A stretch of 20,210 nt of DNA, from positions 1 to 20,210 of IMG/VR virus record IMGVR_UViG_3300035196_000084; one strand, 5' to 3'. The stretch is from a virus. The position numbers were made by a program, and so were the translations under genes. Under the pieces are notes generated by a model. It searched no databases. It was given only the letters and a program-made list of their open reading frames with translations, and was not told the DNA's origin. This document shows positions 12,627 through 18,809 of this stretch, piece after piece; positions within the stretch are counted from its first letter, which is position 1; each line of letters begins with the position of its first letter.

Positions 12627-12638
12627 TTTGTTTTGGTT

Positions 12639-12863
12639 TTAATTATTTTCGTTTATGTACGTGTCGCGCTCCCATTGAGCTTTTTTCACATTAGCAACTA
12701 GTTTCTTAAACGTTGTGCTATCTTCGTATAACTTAGAAGTGTCTGGAAGGTTTGCGTAACTTATTACTCTGTCAGGAAACATCTTATTTCTAAGGTATTG
12801 CTCTAGATGGTAACTTTGTTTCTTATCTTCTAGGTCTAGTACTATGGCTACTTTTTGGCTCAT
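12639..12863 (-). CDS. Hypothetical protein, 74 aa
   Basis: A small charged protein, MSQKVAIVLDLEDKKQSYHL at the start, then YLRNKMFPDRVISYANLPDT and a C-terminal helix. No family is recognised. It lies between the annealing protein and the two-TM protein in the early operon. The 43-bp gap upstream holds no convincing ORF. Confidence 0.6.
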   Translation of the reverse strand: MSQKVAIVLDLEDKKQSYHLEQYLRNKMFPDRVISYANLPDTSKLYEDSTTFKKLVANVKKAQWERDTYINENN

Positions 12864-12906
12864 GCTATATCAGTTTATGTTTTTTTAAAAGTTCTTTTGC
12901 TCCTGT

Positions 12907-13506
12907 TCATTTATTGGCGATTGCTTCCAATGCTTTCCTTTGGTCGTCTGCCATTCTAAACTTTTCTAAAACTACTAGAATCTGTTTAGGTGTAGCGTTC
13001 TTAGTTGCTTGGAATTGCTCAAGAGTTAATGCTTCTTTGCGTGGTGCTTCTACTTTTACAGATTCTTTTTTAGGTGTTGGTGTTGGTTTAAAATCTTCGC
13101 TCTCATCTTCTCCAAAAACTCCTAACTCATAGAACCCTGTTATCTTTAAAACAGCTCTAGACATCGCTCTCTTTTCAGCCATCTCCATAACATACCAAGT
13201 GCTAGTATTTCCGTTCTCTTTCCATTTACCCTCTTTGCCGTATTGATTAGGCTTGTCAAATTTAACCCATTCTTTTACTCCATACTTAGCACTTCCAAAA
13301 GTCTCTATTACTAATTCACCTTTACCCCCTATTGCTTTAACTACGCAAAACTCTGGAGTAGATGTAATAGCCTCGTAAACAATATCTATGCTTTCATACG
13401 CCTGTATCTTATCAATACCCATTCTTGTTATAATAGTATAGTGGGCGTGTTGATACCAATCTTTTTGCGTTAATCCGTATTTCTTAATTTTTTCTGGTAA
13501 TGTCAT
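12907..13506 (-). CDS. ERF/Rad52-like single-strand annealing recombinase
   Basis: A 199-residue protein. Residues 1-55 begin LPEKIKKYGLTQKDWYQH; the core ends with TWYVMEMAEKRAMSRAVLKI (103-122), then GFYELGVFGEDES. The MAEKRAxSRAL stretch followed by GEDE is a hallmark of ERF-like and related annealing proteins, which coat single strands and pair homologous DNA. The C-terminal part (140-199) is linker-like with a P-T-P-K stretch and a final helix. The context of SSB-like, RusA and HNH genes fits a phage recombination system. The family is likely; the exact subfamily is not decided. Confidence 0.7.
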   Translation of the reverse strand: MTLPEKIKKYGLTQKDWYQHAHYTIITRMGIDKIQAYESIDIVYEAITSTPEFCVVKAIGGKGELVIETFGSAKYGVKEWVKFDKPNQYGKEGKWKENGNTSTWYVMEMAEKRAMSRAVLKITGFYELGVFGEDESEDFKPTPTPKKESVKVEAPRKEALTLEQFQATKNATPKQILVVLEKFRMADDQRKALEAIANK

Positions 13507-13601
13507 TATTGGTCAAATGTTAAAGTTAATGTAAAGTAAATTAATATTGCAACTACAATAACAATTGCTATTGTTGGTGCGTATTCTTTTAAGTGTTTTA
13601 T
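13506..13601 (-). CDS. 31-aa membrane protein with apparent ATA start
   Basis: The frame from ATA (13599-13601) to TAA (13506-13508) encodes xKHLKEYAPTIAIVIVVA followed by ILIYFTLTLTFDQ: a charged amphipathic start and one membrane span. The stop overlaps the next gene's ATG as TAATG. The proposed start overlaps the previous stop as ATAA, exactly where ATGA would stand elsewhere in this genome. No ATG, GTG or TTG occurs in the frame, which is open upstream into the 54-aa gene. Either ATA is used as a start, translation reinitiates at another near-cognate codon, or the gene has lost its start. Confidence 0.45.
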   Translation of the reverse strand: MKHLKEYAPTIAIVIVVAILIYFTLTLTFDQ

Positions 13602-13762
13602 TTGTGTAATTTTATAAGTTGGTCTTCTAATTCGTTTCTTAAAGCGGTGTCTAATGTAACTTCATTGTAAATGCTTTCTTCATCTAATATTGGTGAATAA
13701 ACCTTTATTACCCCGCTTTGGTTGTGTCTTACTACTACTCCTGTGTCTAGTGTTGTTTTCAT
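13598..13762 (-). CDS. Hypothetical protein, 54 aa
   Basis: ATG at 13762, TAA at 13598-13600. A small acidic protein: MKTTLDTGVVVRHNQSGVIK, a short loop with YSPILDEES, and a C-terminal helix TALRNELEDQLIKLHK. Its start overlaps the upstream 27-aa gene stop as ATGA. No family is recognised. Confidence 0.6.
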   Translation of the reverse strand: MKTTLDTGVVVRHNQSGVIKVYSPILDEESIYNEVTLDTALRNELEDQLIKLHK

Positions 13763-13842
13763 TTTATTAAAGTTTGAATCGTTTTATAAACGATGGTTAA
13801 TGTTATTAATATAATTCCTGTTATTGCGATGAATTCTTTCAT
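13759..13842 (-). CDS. Tiny single-pass membrane protein, 27 aa
   Basis: ATG at 13842, TGA at 13759-13761. The product MKEFIAITGIILITLTIVYK plus a short tail is almost entirely one membrane span. It begins one base after the stop of the 91-aa gene and overlaps the next gene as ATGA. The tight coupling on both sides is the main support for it being real. Confidence 0.55.
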   Translation of the reverse strand: MKEFIAITGIILITLTIVYKTIQTLIK

Positions 13843-13843
13843 T

Positions 13844-14119
13844 TTAAAATTGGTTTTTAAGTTCTTTTTCTTTGTTCTTCTCTGTTTGATAAAGTCCTTT
13901 TACAAACTCATAAATTTGTGTCATTTGCTTAGGCTTTAATATAACCCTGTCGTTATCTGAATCGTAAGCCTCATAAGTAAAATGTGTTTTACCTGTGTTG
14001 TATTCAGCTGTTAAATAAAAGCTTGATGTGTCATACTCTAAACGTGCGCCTTGTGTCTCTTGGTGTACCGTTGCATCTTCTAATACTTGGTTTAAAAATT
14101 CTGGTTTCATAATCTTCAT
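13844..14119 (-). CDS. Hypothetical protein, 91 aa
   Basis: A small acidic protein, MKPEFLNQVLEDATVHQETQ near the start, strand-rich in the middle (YDTSSFYLTAEYNTGKTHFT) and with a charged C-terminal helix. No family is recognised. It starts by ATGA overlap with the ribbon-helix-helix gene and is therefore second in the early operon. Confidence 0.6.
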   Translation of the reverse strand: MKIMKPEFLNQVLEDATVHQETQGARLEYDTSSFYLTAEYNTGKTHFTYEAYDSDNDRVILKPKQMTQIYEFVKGLYQTEKNKEKELKNQF

Positions 14120-14250
14120 TTTTTATTAGTAGTTAAATAAAATTCTACTGCCATAATTATTTCAGTATTAATAGGTCGCCTATTATCTTCTGCTTTATCT
14201 GCAATCTGTTGATAAAGTTTGTCTTGGAATGATACTAATTTTTTTTTCAT
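14116..14250 (-). CDS. Ribbon-helix-helix (Arc/CopG-like) regulator, 44 aa
   Basis: ATG at 14250, TGA at 14116-14118. The product MKKKLVSFQDKLYQQIADKA continues into EDNRRPINTEIIMAVEFYL. A short strand (LVSFQ) followed by two helices with an RxxNTEI turn is the layout of minimal RHH repressors such as Arc, which act as dimers of dimers. It is the first gene after the early promoter (14275-14304), an expected place for an autoregulator. DNA binding is inferred from fold pattern only. Confidence 0.65.
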   Translation of the reverse strand: MKKKLVSFQDKLYQQIADKAEDNRRPINTEIIMAVEFYLTTNKK

Positions 14251-14274
14251 CTGTTTAATTATTTATTGTTACGT

Positions 14275-14304
14275 CAAAGATACAACATATATTTAGATAT
14301 ACAA
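14275..14304 (-). promoter_or_regulatory. Bacteroidota-type early promoter
   Basis: Minus strand: TTG (14302-14304), 19 nt, then TATCTTTG (14275-14282), a full match to TAnnTTTG at canonical spacing. It sits between the late-operon terminator and the RHH gene and predicts a start of transcription near 14268, about 20 nt before the ATG. Confidence 0.75.
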
Positions 14305-14335
14305 CTATATTTTAGTATATTTTAATTTTAGACAT

Positions 14336-14367
14336 AAAAAAAAGCACTAAACCGTAGTAAAGTGCTT
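14336..14367 (-). terminator. Rho-independent terminator after the lysis genes
   Basis: Minus strand: AAGCACT and AGTGCTT form a 7-bp stem around a 12-nt loop, followed directly by a T-run. It lies 24 bp after the holin stop and marks the end of the structural-lysis operon. Confidence 0.9.
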
Positions 14368-14390
14368 GTATAAACTTGCAATTAATTTTA

Positions 14391-14804
14391 TTAAACTGTC
14401 TTATTCTTTAACTTTTCATAAGTACGCATACCCCCAAGTCCTAACATACCTAACAGAACAGTCATTAAATGCTCCATAGCCAACTCAGGAGGGGGTTCTA
14501 TTGCTGCATCATGTAATCTTATCACCCATGCAAAAATATCTCTTAGAATGAAGTTGTATAATAAAGCAATACCACAAACCCACCCTATAAATGGTCTCCA
14601 GCCAGCAACAAAGATAGTTCTATGTGCTGCCTCTTGTTTGTTTAATCCGATTTGTGCTAACGAAGGAGTGTTTAAGATTCTCATCCTAACCTCTTCATGC
14701 GTTAGTTTCTCATCTTTAGAGGTAAACAACCTATCCGCAACATCGCCTAAAGATATAATTGTCTTTTCTGCACCTACTCCAAAAAGTTTACTAAGAAATC
14801 CCAT
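14391..14804 (-). CDS. Holin, 3-TM (GTA-holin-like) family
   Basis: A 137-residue inner-membrane protein. A soluble N-terminal part of about 65 residues is followed by WRPFIGWVCGIALLYNFILR (69-88), a second segment around IFAWVI, the linker AAIEPPPELAME and a last span HLMTVLLGMLGLGGM (112-126). The RPFIGW start and PPPEL linker are typical of the holin family named for gene-transfer-agent release. It would form the membrane lesion that times lysis and lets the endolysin reach the wall. It is the last gene of the late operon, right before its terminator. Confidence 0.85.
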   Translation of the reverse strand: MGFLSKLFGVGAEKTIISLGDVADRLFTSKDEKLTHEEVRMRILNTPSLAQIGLNKQEAAHRTIFVAGWRPFIGWVCGIALLYNFILRDIFAWVIRLHDAAIEPPPELAMEHLMTVLLGMLGLGGMRTYEKLKNKTV

Positions 14805-14805
14805 A

Positions 14806-14892
14806 CTATCTTTTTATAGCGTATGCTGCACCCTTACCCATCATTTTTAAAAACTCAATAACTTTCTTAAATACTCTTTTGATTGCTTTCAT
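14806..14892 (-). CDS. Small basic peptide in the lysis cluster, 28 aa
   Basis: ATG at 14892, TAG at 14806-14808. The sequence MKAIKRVFKKVIEFLKMMGK plus a short basic tail is strongly cationic and amphipathic. It lies between endolysin and holin with gaps of only 1-3 bp. It could be a membrane-active helper or simply a small unstudied peptide. Confidence 0.5.
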   Translation of the reverse strand: MKAIKRVFKKVIEFLKMMGKGAAYAIKR

Positions 14893-14895
14893 AAC

Positions 14896-15234
14896 TTAAT
14901 AAGTAAATACTATTTGTGAATCCCTGTTGTCTATATGGATAAAAGTCTTTGCAACCCCTACACTTAAATCTAATTCTAAAGCGTGTTTAACTATCTTCGC
15001 TCTTAACGTTCCGTTATTACATGACAAATCTACTGCACGCCCTTTTAAATGCATACTCCTAGAACTGCCGCCTACTGAATTGTTATACTCTTCGCTTCTG
15101 TAACTACTAGTAATGTGTAAAGGCTCGCTTACAAGTTCTCTAAGCACGTCTAAACGGTCTAATAGGTCTGCATCCATCTTGTTGAATACATTTTTATCAC
15201 CCATTATAAACTCTGTTTCTCTAAAGTACCTCAT
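14896..15234 (-). CDS. Endolysin, M15-family peptidase
   Basis: A 112-residue single-domain peptidase. The metal-binding signature is SYRSEEYN (44-51), MHLKGRAVDLS (61-71; H62, D69) and FIHIDNR (98-104; H100, with D102). This matches Peptidase_M15_3, D-Ala-D-Ala or L-Ala-D-Glu peptidases that cut peptidoglycan stem peptides. There is no signal peptide, so release depends on the neighbouring holin. The length fits minimal phage versions, and no separate wall-binding domain is present. The stop is followed by the 28-aa peptide gene. Confidence 0.9.
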   Translation of the reverse strand: MRYFRETEFIMGDKNVFNKMDADLLDRLDVLRELVSEPLHITSSYRSEEYNNSVGGSSRSMHLKGRAVDLSCNNGTLRAKIVKHALELDLSVGVAKTFIHIDNRDSQIVFTY

Positions 15235-15521
15235 CCTTTTAACGCTTTAAAAATGTAACCAATATACAAACAGACACCGCTCACAATACCTAAAGCAATA
15301 GTGAACCTTTTTTCTACTGAAGCTAGTTTAATATTATTTCTATGTGTTATTTCAAAAAAACCCTCTTCGCCTGTCGCATCATCTTTGAATAATTTAGAAG
15401 TAATTTTAGTCATCGACTTGTTTAACTCACTACTATTAGTTTTTATTTCTTTAATGTCTTTTTTTATGTGACCTACGTCTTCTTGTAGTATTATAAACTC
15501 TTTAGTCTCTTTTACTGTCAT
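15231..15521 (-). CDS. Coiled-coil protein with C-terminal membrane anchor (holin/spanin-like)
   Basis: A 96-residue protein: helical charged region at about 10-60 with heptad-like spacing (ILQEDVGHIKKDIKEIKTNS), then one hydrophobic segment IALGIVSGVCLYIGYIF near the end and a short basic tail. This topology resembles XhlA-type haemolysin/holin accessories. Position directly before the endolysin, overlapping by ATGA, supports a lysis role. The exact family is not certain. Confidence 0.65.
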   Translation of the reverse strand: MTVKETKEFIILQEDVGHIKKDIKEIKTNSSELNKSMTKITSKLFKDDATGEEGFFEITHRNNIKLASVEKRFTIALGIVSGVCLYIGYIFKALKG

Positions 15522-15536
15522 GTTGCGTTTTTTTAT

Positions 15537-15599
15537 CTATTGTATTGTCGTTCCTAAATCCGCCCCTGCTCCTGCATTTAATGTTAGTTTTACTATCAT
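15537..15599 (-). CDS. 20-codon ORF, possibly a remnant of a tail protein N-terminus
   Basis: ATG at 15599, TAG at 15537-15539, product MIVKLTLNAGAGADLGTTIQ. It resembles the first strands of small phage tail or virion proteins but stops early. It may be a real peptide, a truncated gene or a chance frame. It lies between the LRR protein and the lysis genes. Confidence 0.3.
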   Translation of the reverse strand: MIVKLTLNAGAGADLGTTIQ

Positions 15600-15602
15600 A
15601 AG

Positions 15603-16277
15603 TTACGTTACAAAATTATTAATAGTCCACCCTCTTGTAACCAAAGTAGCTCTATCTGTTACTCCTTGCCCTGTTTCGTTATTTCTATAACTCAAATTAC
15701 CATTATTAATTCCGTTAGTTACTAAATCTGAAAGCAATTTATTTGTTGCCGTTGCTGAAAAATTATTACCTTGGCATCCTAAATTGTCCAAATTCGTAAG
15801 AGGTAAAACATTCAAGTCAGGCAAGTTGTTATTACCCACAACTAAAACGGTCAAAAGAGGAGTATTAAAAATTCCTAATGTTGATATATTGTTGTCTCTA
15901 AGAAGTACTGTCGTTAAAGATGGTGAGTTAGAAATATCAAATGAGGTTAAATCGTTATCGTTTATATTTATAAAAGTGAAAGCAGTTGTATTTCCAAAAG
16001 TGACTGAACTTATATCTAAAGAAGATATGACTATTGTTGTTAAATCGTCGGTATTTTCTATTAAAATATCTGCCGTTCCTGTATTCCCACTAAAATCAAA
16101 AGTAGGGTCGTTTATAGTAGTTTTAGCAATCGTCACTCCATTGCTAACAGTCCAATCTAAAGTAGTACCTGAATTACTTATTGAATCTGGAGACCAACTT
16201 CCAGAAGTTGACGTGCTTTTTATAACCATAGATAAAAATAAAACGCTTGAAAACCTGTATGGATTTAAAATATTCAT
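15603..16277 (-). CDS. Leucine-rich-repeat virion-associated protein
   Basis: A 224-residue protein. Residues 1-30 are hydrophobic at first (NILNPYRFSSVLFLSMVI), then a beta-rich block SWSPDSISNSGTTLDWTVSN and PTFDFSGNTGT. From about residue 75, at least four repeats of about 21-23 residues follow with LxxLxLxxNxLxxLD-like spacing (FININDNDLTSFDISNSPSL, TTVLLRDNNISTLGIFNTPL, TVLVVGNNNLPDLNV, LDNLGCQGNNF). LRR folds often mediate binding, so it may recognise a surface receptor or decorate the tail tip. I start at ATG 16277, which makes an ATGA overlap with the fibre gene, in preference to ATG 16298. Confidence 0.7.
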   Translation of the reverse strand: MNILNPYRFSSVLFLSMVIKSTSTSGSWSPDSISNSGTTLDWTVSNGVTIAKTTINDPTFDFSGNTGTADILIENTDDLTTIVISSLDISSVTFGNTTAFTFININDNDLTSFDISNSPSLTTVLLRDNNISTLGIFNTPLLTVLVVGNNNLPDLNVLPLTNLDNLGCQGNNFSATATNKLLSDLVTNGINNGNLSYRNNETGQGVTDRATLVTRGWTINNFVT

Positions 16278-17710
16278 AATCGTGTGTAATATATCCAAAA
16301 TTTACCACCTATTCCTGCAATAGTGCTACCTACTTGGTCAATGTCAATAGTCATTATCGCATTGGCTGCAATAGAACTATCTGATATAACTGGCGCGGTT
16401 GCGGCTGTTTCGCTGTTTGTTTCTCCTATATCAATCGATACCTTTGTACTCAATACAGAAGTGCCATTTTCGTTTAAATCAAATATTAATGTGCTTCCAG
16501 TTGGCGCAGTCTTAACATTCACTCCTACACCAGTTAAGGTGGTTGCAAAATTTGGCATTGCAAAAGTAATAACGCCAGTACCGACTACTAAATTAGAAGT
16601 TTCATCACTAAACGCAAGACCTAGAGTTTGTTCGGTAAGTGTGGCTATATTTATCCCACTGTCTTTTATAACTTTTCCAGTAGTTCCGTCAAATAACGCG
16701 ATATTTTCATTTACTGAAACATTAGTCCCGAACACATTGCCTCCTGATCCTGTTGGGGGTATTGGCGAAGAGCCTCCGTGTAATTCTACTTTATCAACAA
16801 ACCATCCTGGGAAGTTGTTGTAAGTAATATATTGGATAACTATCTTGTTATATTCTGCACTTTTTAACCTTTTAAACGAATCTCTGTTTATGGTTATCTT
16901 TTCATAACTTAAATTATCTCCAGTAAATCCGTTTTTACCACCATTAAAATACGTGGGTATTCCTACTCTTTTAGTTCCGTTGTAGAACGTAACCCCAATA
17001 TATTGCCGCCCCATTGGTAACTTCAATTTCGACCACCAACTCAAAGCATCAATATCATCTGTATGTAATAAAGAAGTCCATGTAAAAGTCATTAAGTTCG
17101 ATTGTTGCGAATTGGTCGCTTCAATGCTTTTAGTGCCGCTATAAGGATCTGCTGAAGTTACCGCTAAATCAACACCCGTTAAAGTTAAATTAAACTCTGT
17201 TGGTGCGCCTGTATCTTCATCGAACACTAAAGAACCTGTTGCTGTATCTCCTGTATTTGGATCACTTGGTGTTGTTTCAGTCGCTTTAACTAAAACTAAT
17301 TTAATAGGGAAGAAATCTGAAGGGTCGTAATCTGGTGCTGCAACTAATGCTGTTGTTGCTGGTGTACCTGTAACTTTTCCAACCGTGCCATTTGCAAACG
17401 CTCCTAAGTAATCCAGCCTGTCTAGTGTTGCGTCTGCTGCGTCTAGTGTAATGTTTGCAGCGGTTGCTGTTAGTATGTTATTGTCAATATAATAAACATC
17501 TGCACTTACTAGAAATTGTAAACCCGTACCCGTCCAAATTGCACTGTAGGAAACTGGCTCACCTGTTGATTCTCCTAAGTCGTTTGCAAAATTTTGTTTA
17601 GTTATAATAACAGACTGATCTCCTGGCGTTCGTGTTAAGTCAACTACATAAAGATACGCCCCTTCTAGGAGTGTTGTTATTTGCGTTAGTACACTTGCTT
17701 TTTTACTCAT
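16274..17710 (-). CDS. Tail fibre/tip structural protein
   Basis: A 478-residue protein. The N-terminal part has a short KKASVLTQIT segment and a beta-rich body rich in T, G and D. Residues about 205-310 look like a carbohydrate-binding jelly-roll (WWSKLKLPMGRQYIGVTFYN to WFVDKVELHGG). A proline-glycine linker (SSPIPPTGSGG) leads to NVSVNENIALFDGTTGKVIK, a motif common in phage fibre shafts, then a C-terminal beta domain. It would be a surface-exposed host-recognition protein. Support comes from repeat composition and position between tail and lysis genes. Confidence 0.7.
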   Translation of the reverse strand: MSKKASVLTQITTLLEGAYLYVVDLTRTPGDQSVIITKQNFANDLGESTGEPVSYSAIWTGTGLQFLVSADVYYIDNNILTATAANITLDAADATLDRLDYLGAFANGTVGKVTGTPATTALVAAPDYDPSDFFPIKLVLVKATETTPSDPNTGDTATGSLVFDEDTGAPTEFNLTLTGVDLAVTSADPYSGTKSIEATNSQQSNLMTFTWTSLLHTDDIDALSWWSKLKLPMGRQYIGVTFYNGTKRVGIPTYFNGGKNGFTGDNLSYEKITINRDSFKRLKSAEYNKIVIQYITYNNFPGWFVDKVELHGGSSPIPPTGSGGNVFGTNVSVNENIALFDGTTGKVIKDSGINIATLTEQTLGLAFSDETSNLVVGTGVITFAMPNFATTLTGVGVNVKTAPTGSTLIFDLNENGTSVLSTKVSIDIGETNSETAATAPVISDSSIAANAIMTIDIDQVGSTIAGIGGKFWIYYTRL

Positions 17711-18279
17711 TATTCTAAAATTATTCTTTCGTTATTTTCTAACAATATAAATTCTCCATTTTCTAATAAAAGGAAATTATCTTCTGATATTACAAATCCT
17801 GCATCTTCTAAATCGGTAATGAATAAGGCACTCAAAATCTCCTGCCCTTCCATTGTCAACTTGTACCCGTTAAAGTCTTGCTTACCGCTTCCTGTGACCT
17901 TTGATAGTTCTGAAATCAAACCATTGTACAATCCTACTATTCTATAATTACCATTCCTGTCTAATACAATCGCTCTGTAATCTTTTTTGATTAATTTAAC
18001 TAGCTCTAAATTATCTACGATGTCAAACTTTGGTAAATCAAAACTAATATTTTGACTGTAAAATTTACCACCTCCCTCTTCGCTTTGATCTTCTGTTAAA
18101 TTAGCACTAAGAACTTCAAACTTGTAAATAGTAGTCGATGGAAATGTTGTTACTACATTGGCATCTGTTATAATCTGGCTTTTGCTATATTTCACGAAAG
18201 GAAATAGATAAACCGTATCAAATCCTGCCGTACTATCTTTGCATTGCTTGGCTCTTCCAAATGTAAGTCCGCAAATCAT
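17710..18279 (-). CDS. Probable tail/virion structural protein, 189 aa
   Basis: A 189-residue protein. The N-terminus CGLTFGRAKQCKDSTAGFDT is followed by VYLFPFVKY, YKFEVLSANLTED and QNISFDLPKF, a strand-rich layout seen in tail-tube-like proteins of Bacteroidota phages. The C-terminus contains a short repeat, NFLLLENGEFILLENNERII, of a type common at the ends of virion proteins. It starts two bases after the connector gene and its stop overlaps the fibre ATG (TAATG). A tail-tube or tail-terminator role is inference. Confidence 0.6.
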   Translation of the reverse strand: MICGLTFGRAKQCKDSTAGFDTVYLFPFVKYSKSQIITDANVVTTFPSTTIYKFEVLSANLTEDQSEEGGGKFYSQNISFDLPKFDIVDNLELVKLIKKDYRAIVLDRNGNYRIVGLYNGLISELSKVTGSGKQDFNGYKLTMEGQEILSALFITDLEDAGFVISEDNFLLLENGEFILLENNERIILE

Positions 18280-18281
18280 AG

Positions 18282-18806
18282 TTAATCTTGTGTATTATTA
18301 ACCTCTGAACTTCCAAAATACCACCCGCTTCTAACTGTTAAAGACTTGCTAGCATTTACATCATCCTGCCAAGTCTTATATTCTGTAATAACGTTGTTTC
18401 CTATCCATTTATTGAATCTTAGGATATACATTTGCGCTAAGTTGTGATATTTACCGCCTAAAAATTGTGCTTCATCTTTATCTACTACTTCAGAATCTGC
18501 TGGAGAGTGTTTAAACAGTCCGCTATTGCCTAAAGTATAACTAGAAATTTCAATGTATTCTGCCGCTGCCTCGTTTAATGTAATCGGCTGCACGTATTCT
18601 GTAAATAATGTTAGATAATCACCCGCTAAAGTGTCCGCAGTCCAGTCTGTAACTATCTTATCATACAATTCTGTACCTAGTAATGGCTCAATTGTGGTAA
18701 TCATTACGTTATTTATGACAAAAGAGTACTTATCTTTGTCTACATTACCCCCTAAAATGGTGGTATTTGCTATTTGTTGCGGTGTTATAAAGAGTTTAAT
18801 TGCCAT
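18282..18806 (-). CDS. Head-tail connector (DUF6712-like / gp6-like)
   Basis: A 174-residue, mainly helical protein beginning LFITPQQIANTTILGGNVD and continuing PLLGTELYDKIV (42-53), EYVQPITLNEAAAEY and a region with HNLAQMYILRFNKW. This pattern matches a head-completion/connector family common in Bacteroidota phages. Such proteins form a ring below the portal to join head and tail. Its place right after the portal gene agrees. Confidence 0.7.
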   Translation of the reverse strand: MAIKLFITPQQIANTTILGGNVDKDKYSFVINNVMITTIEPLLGTELYDKIVTDWTADTLAGDYLTLFTEYVQPITLNEAAAEYIEISSYTLGNSGLFKHSPADSEVVDKDEAQFLGGKYHNLAQMYILRFNKWIGNNVITEYKTWQDDVNASKSLTVRSGWYFGSSEVNNTQD

Positions 18807-18809
18807 AAT

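Noticed and set aside
12872-12907. 11-codon ORF after the annealing protein (MNRSKRTFKKT)
   Set aside because: Too short, with no conserved pattern. Only its overlap with the previous stop speaks for it.
15784-16323. Plus-strand frame of 179 codons opposite the LRR gene
   Set aside because: It lies wholly antisense to a repeat-rich coding sequence with convincing protein features. Long antisense frames are expected there.
16323-16823. Plus-strand frame of 166 codons opposite the fibre gene
   Set aside because: Antisense to a T/G/D-rich beta-structured gene. It has no recognisable motif and no leader.
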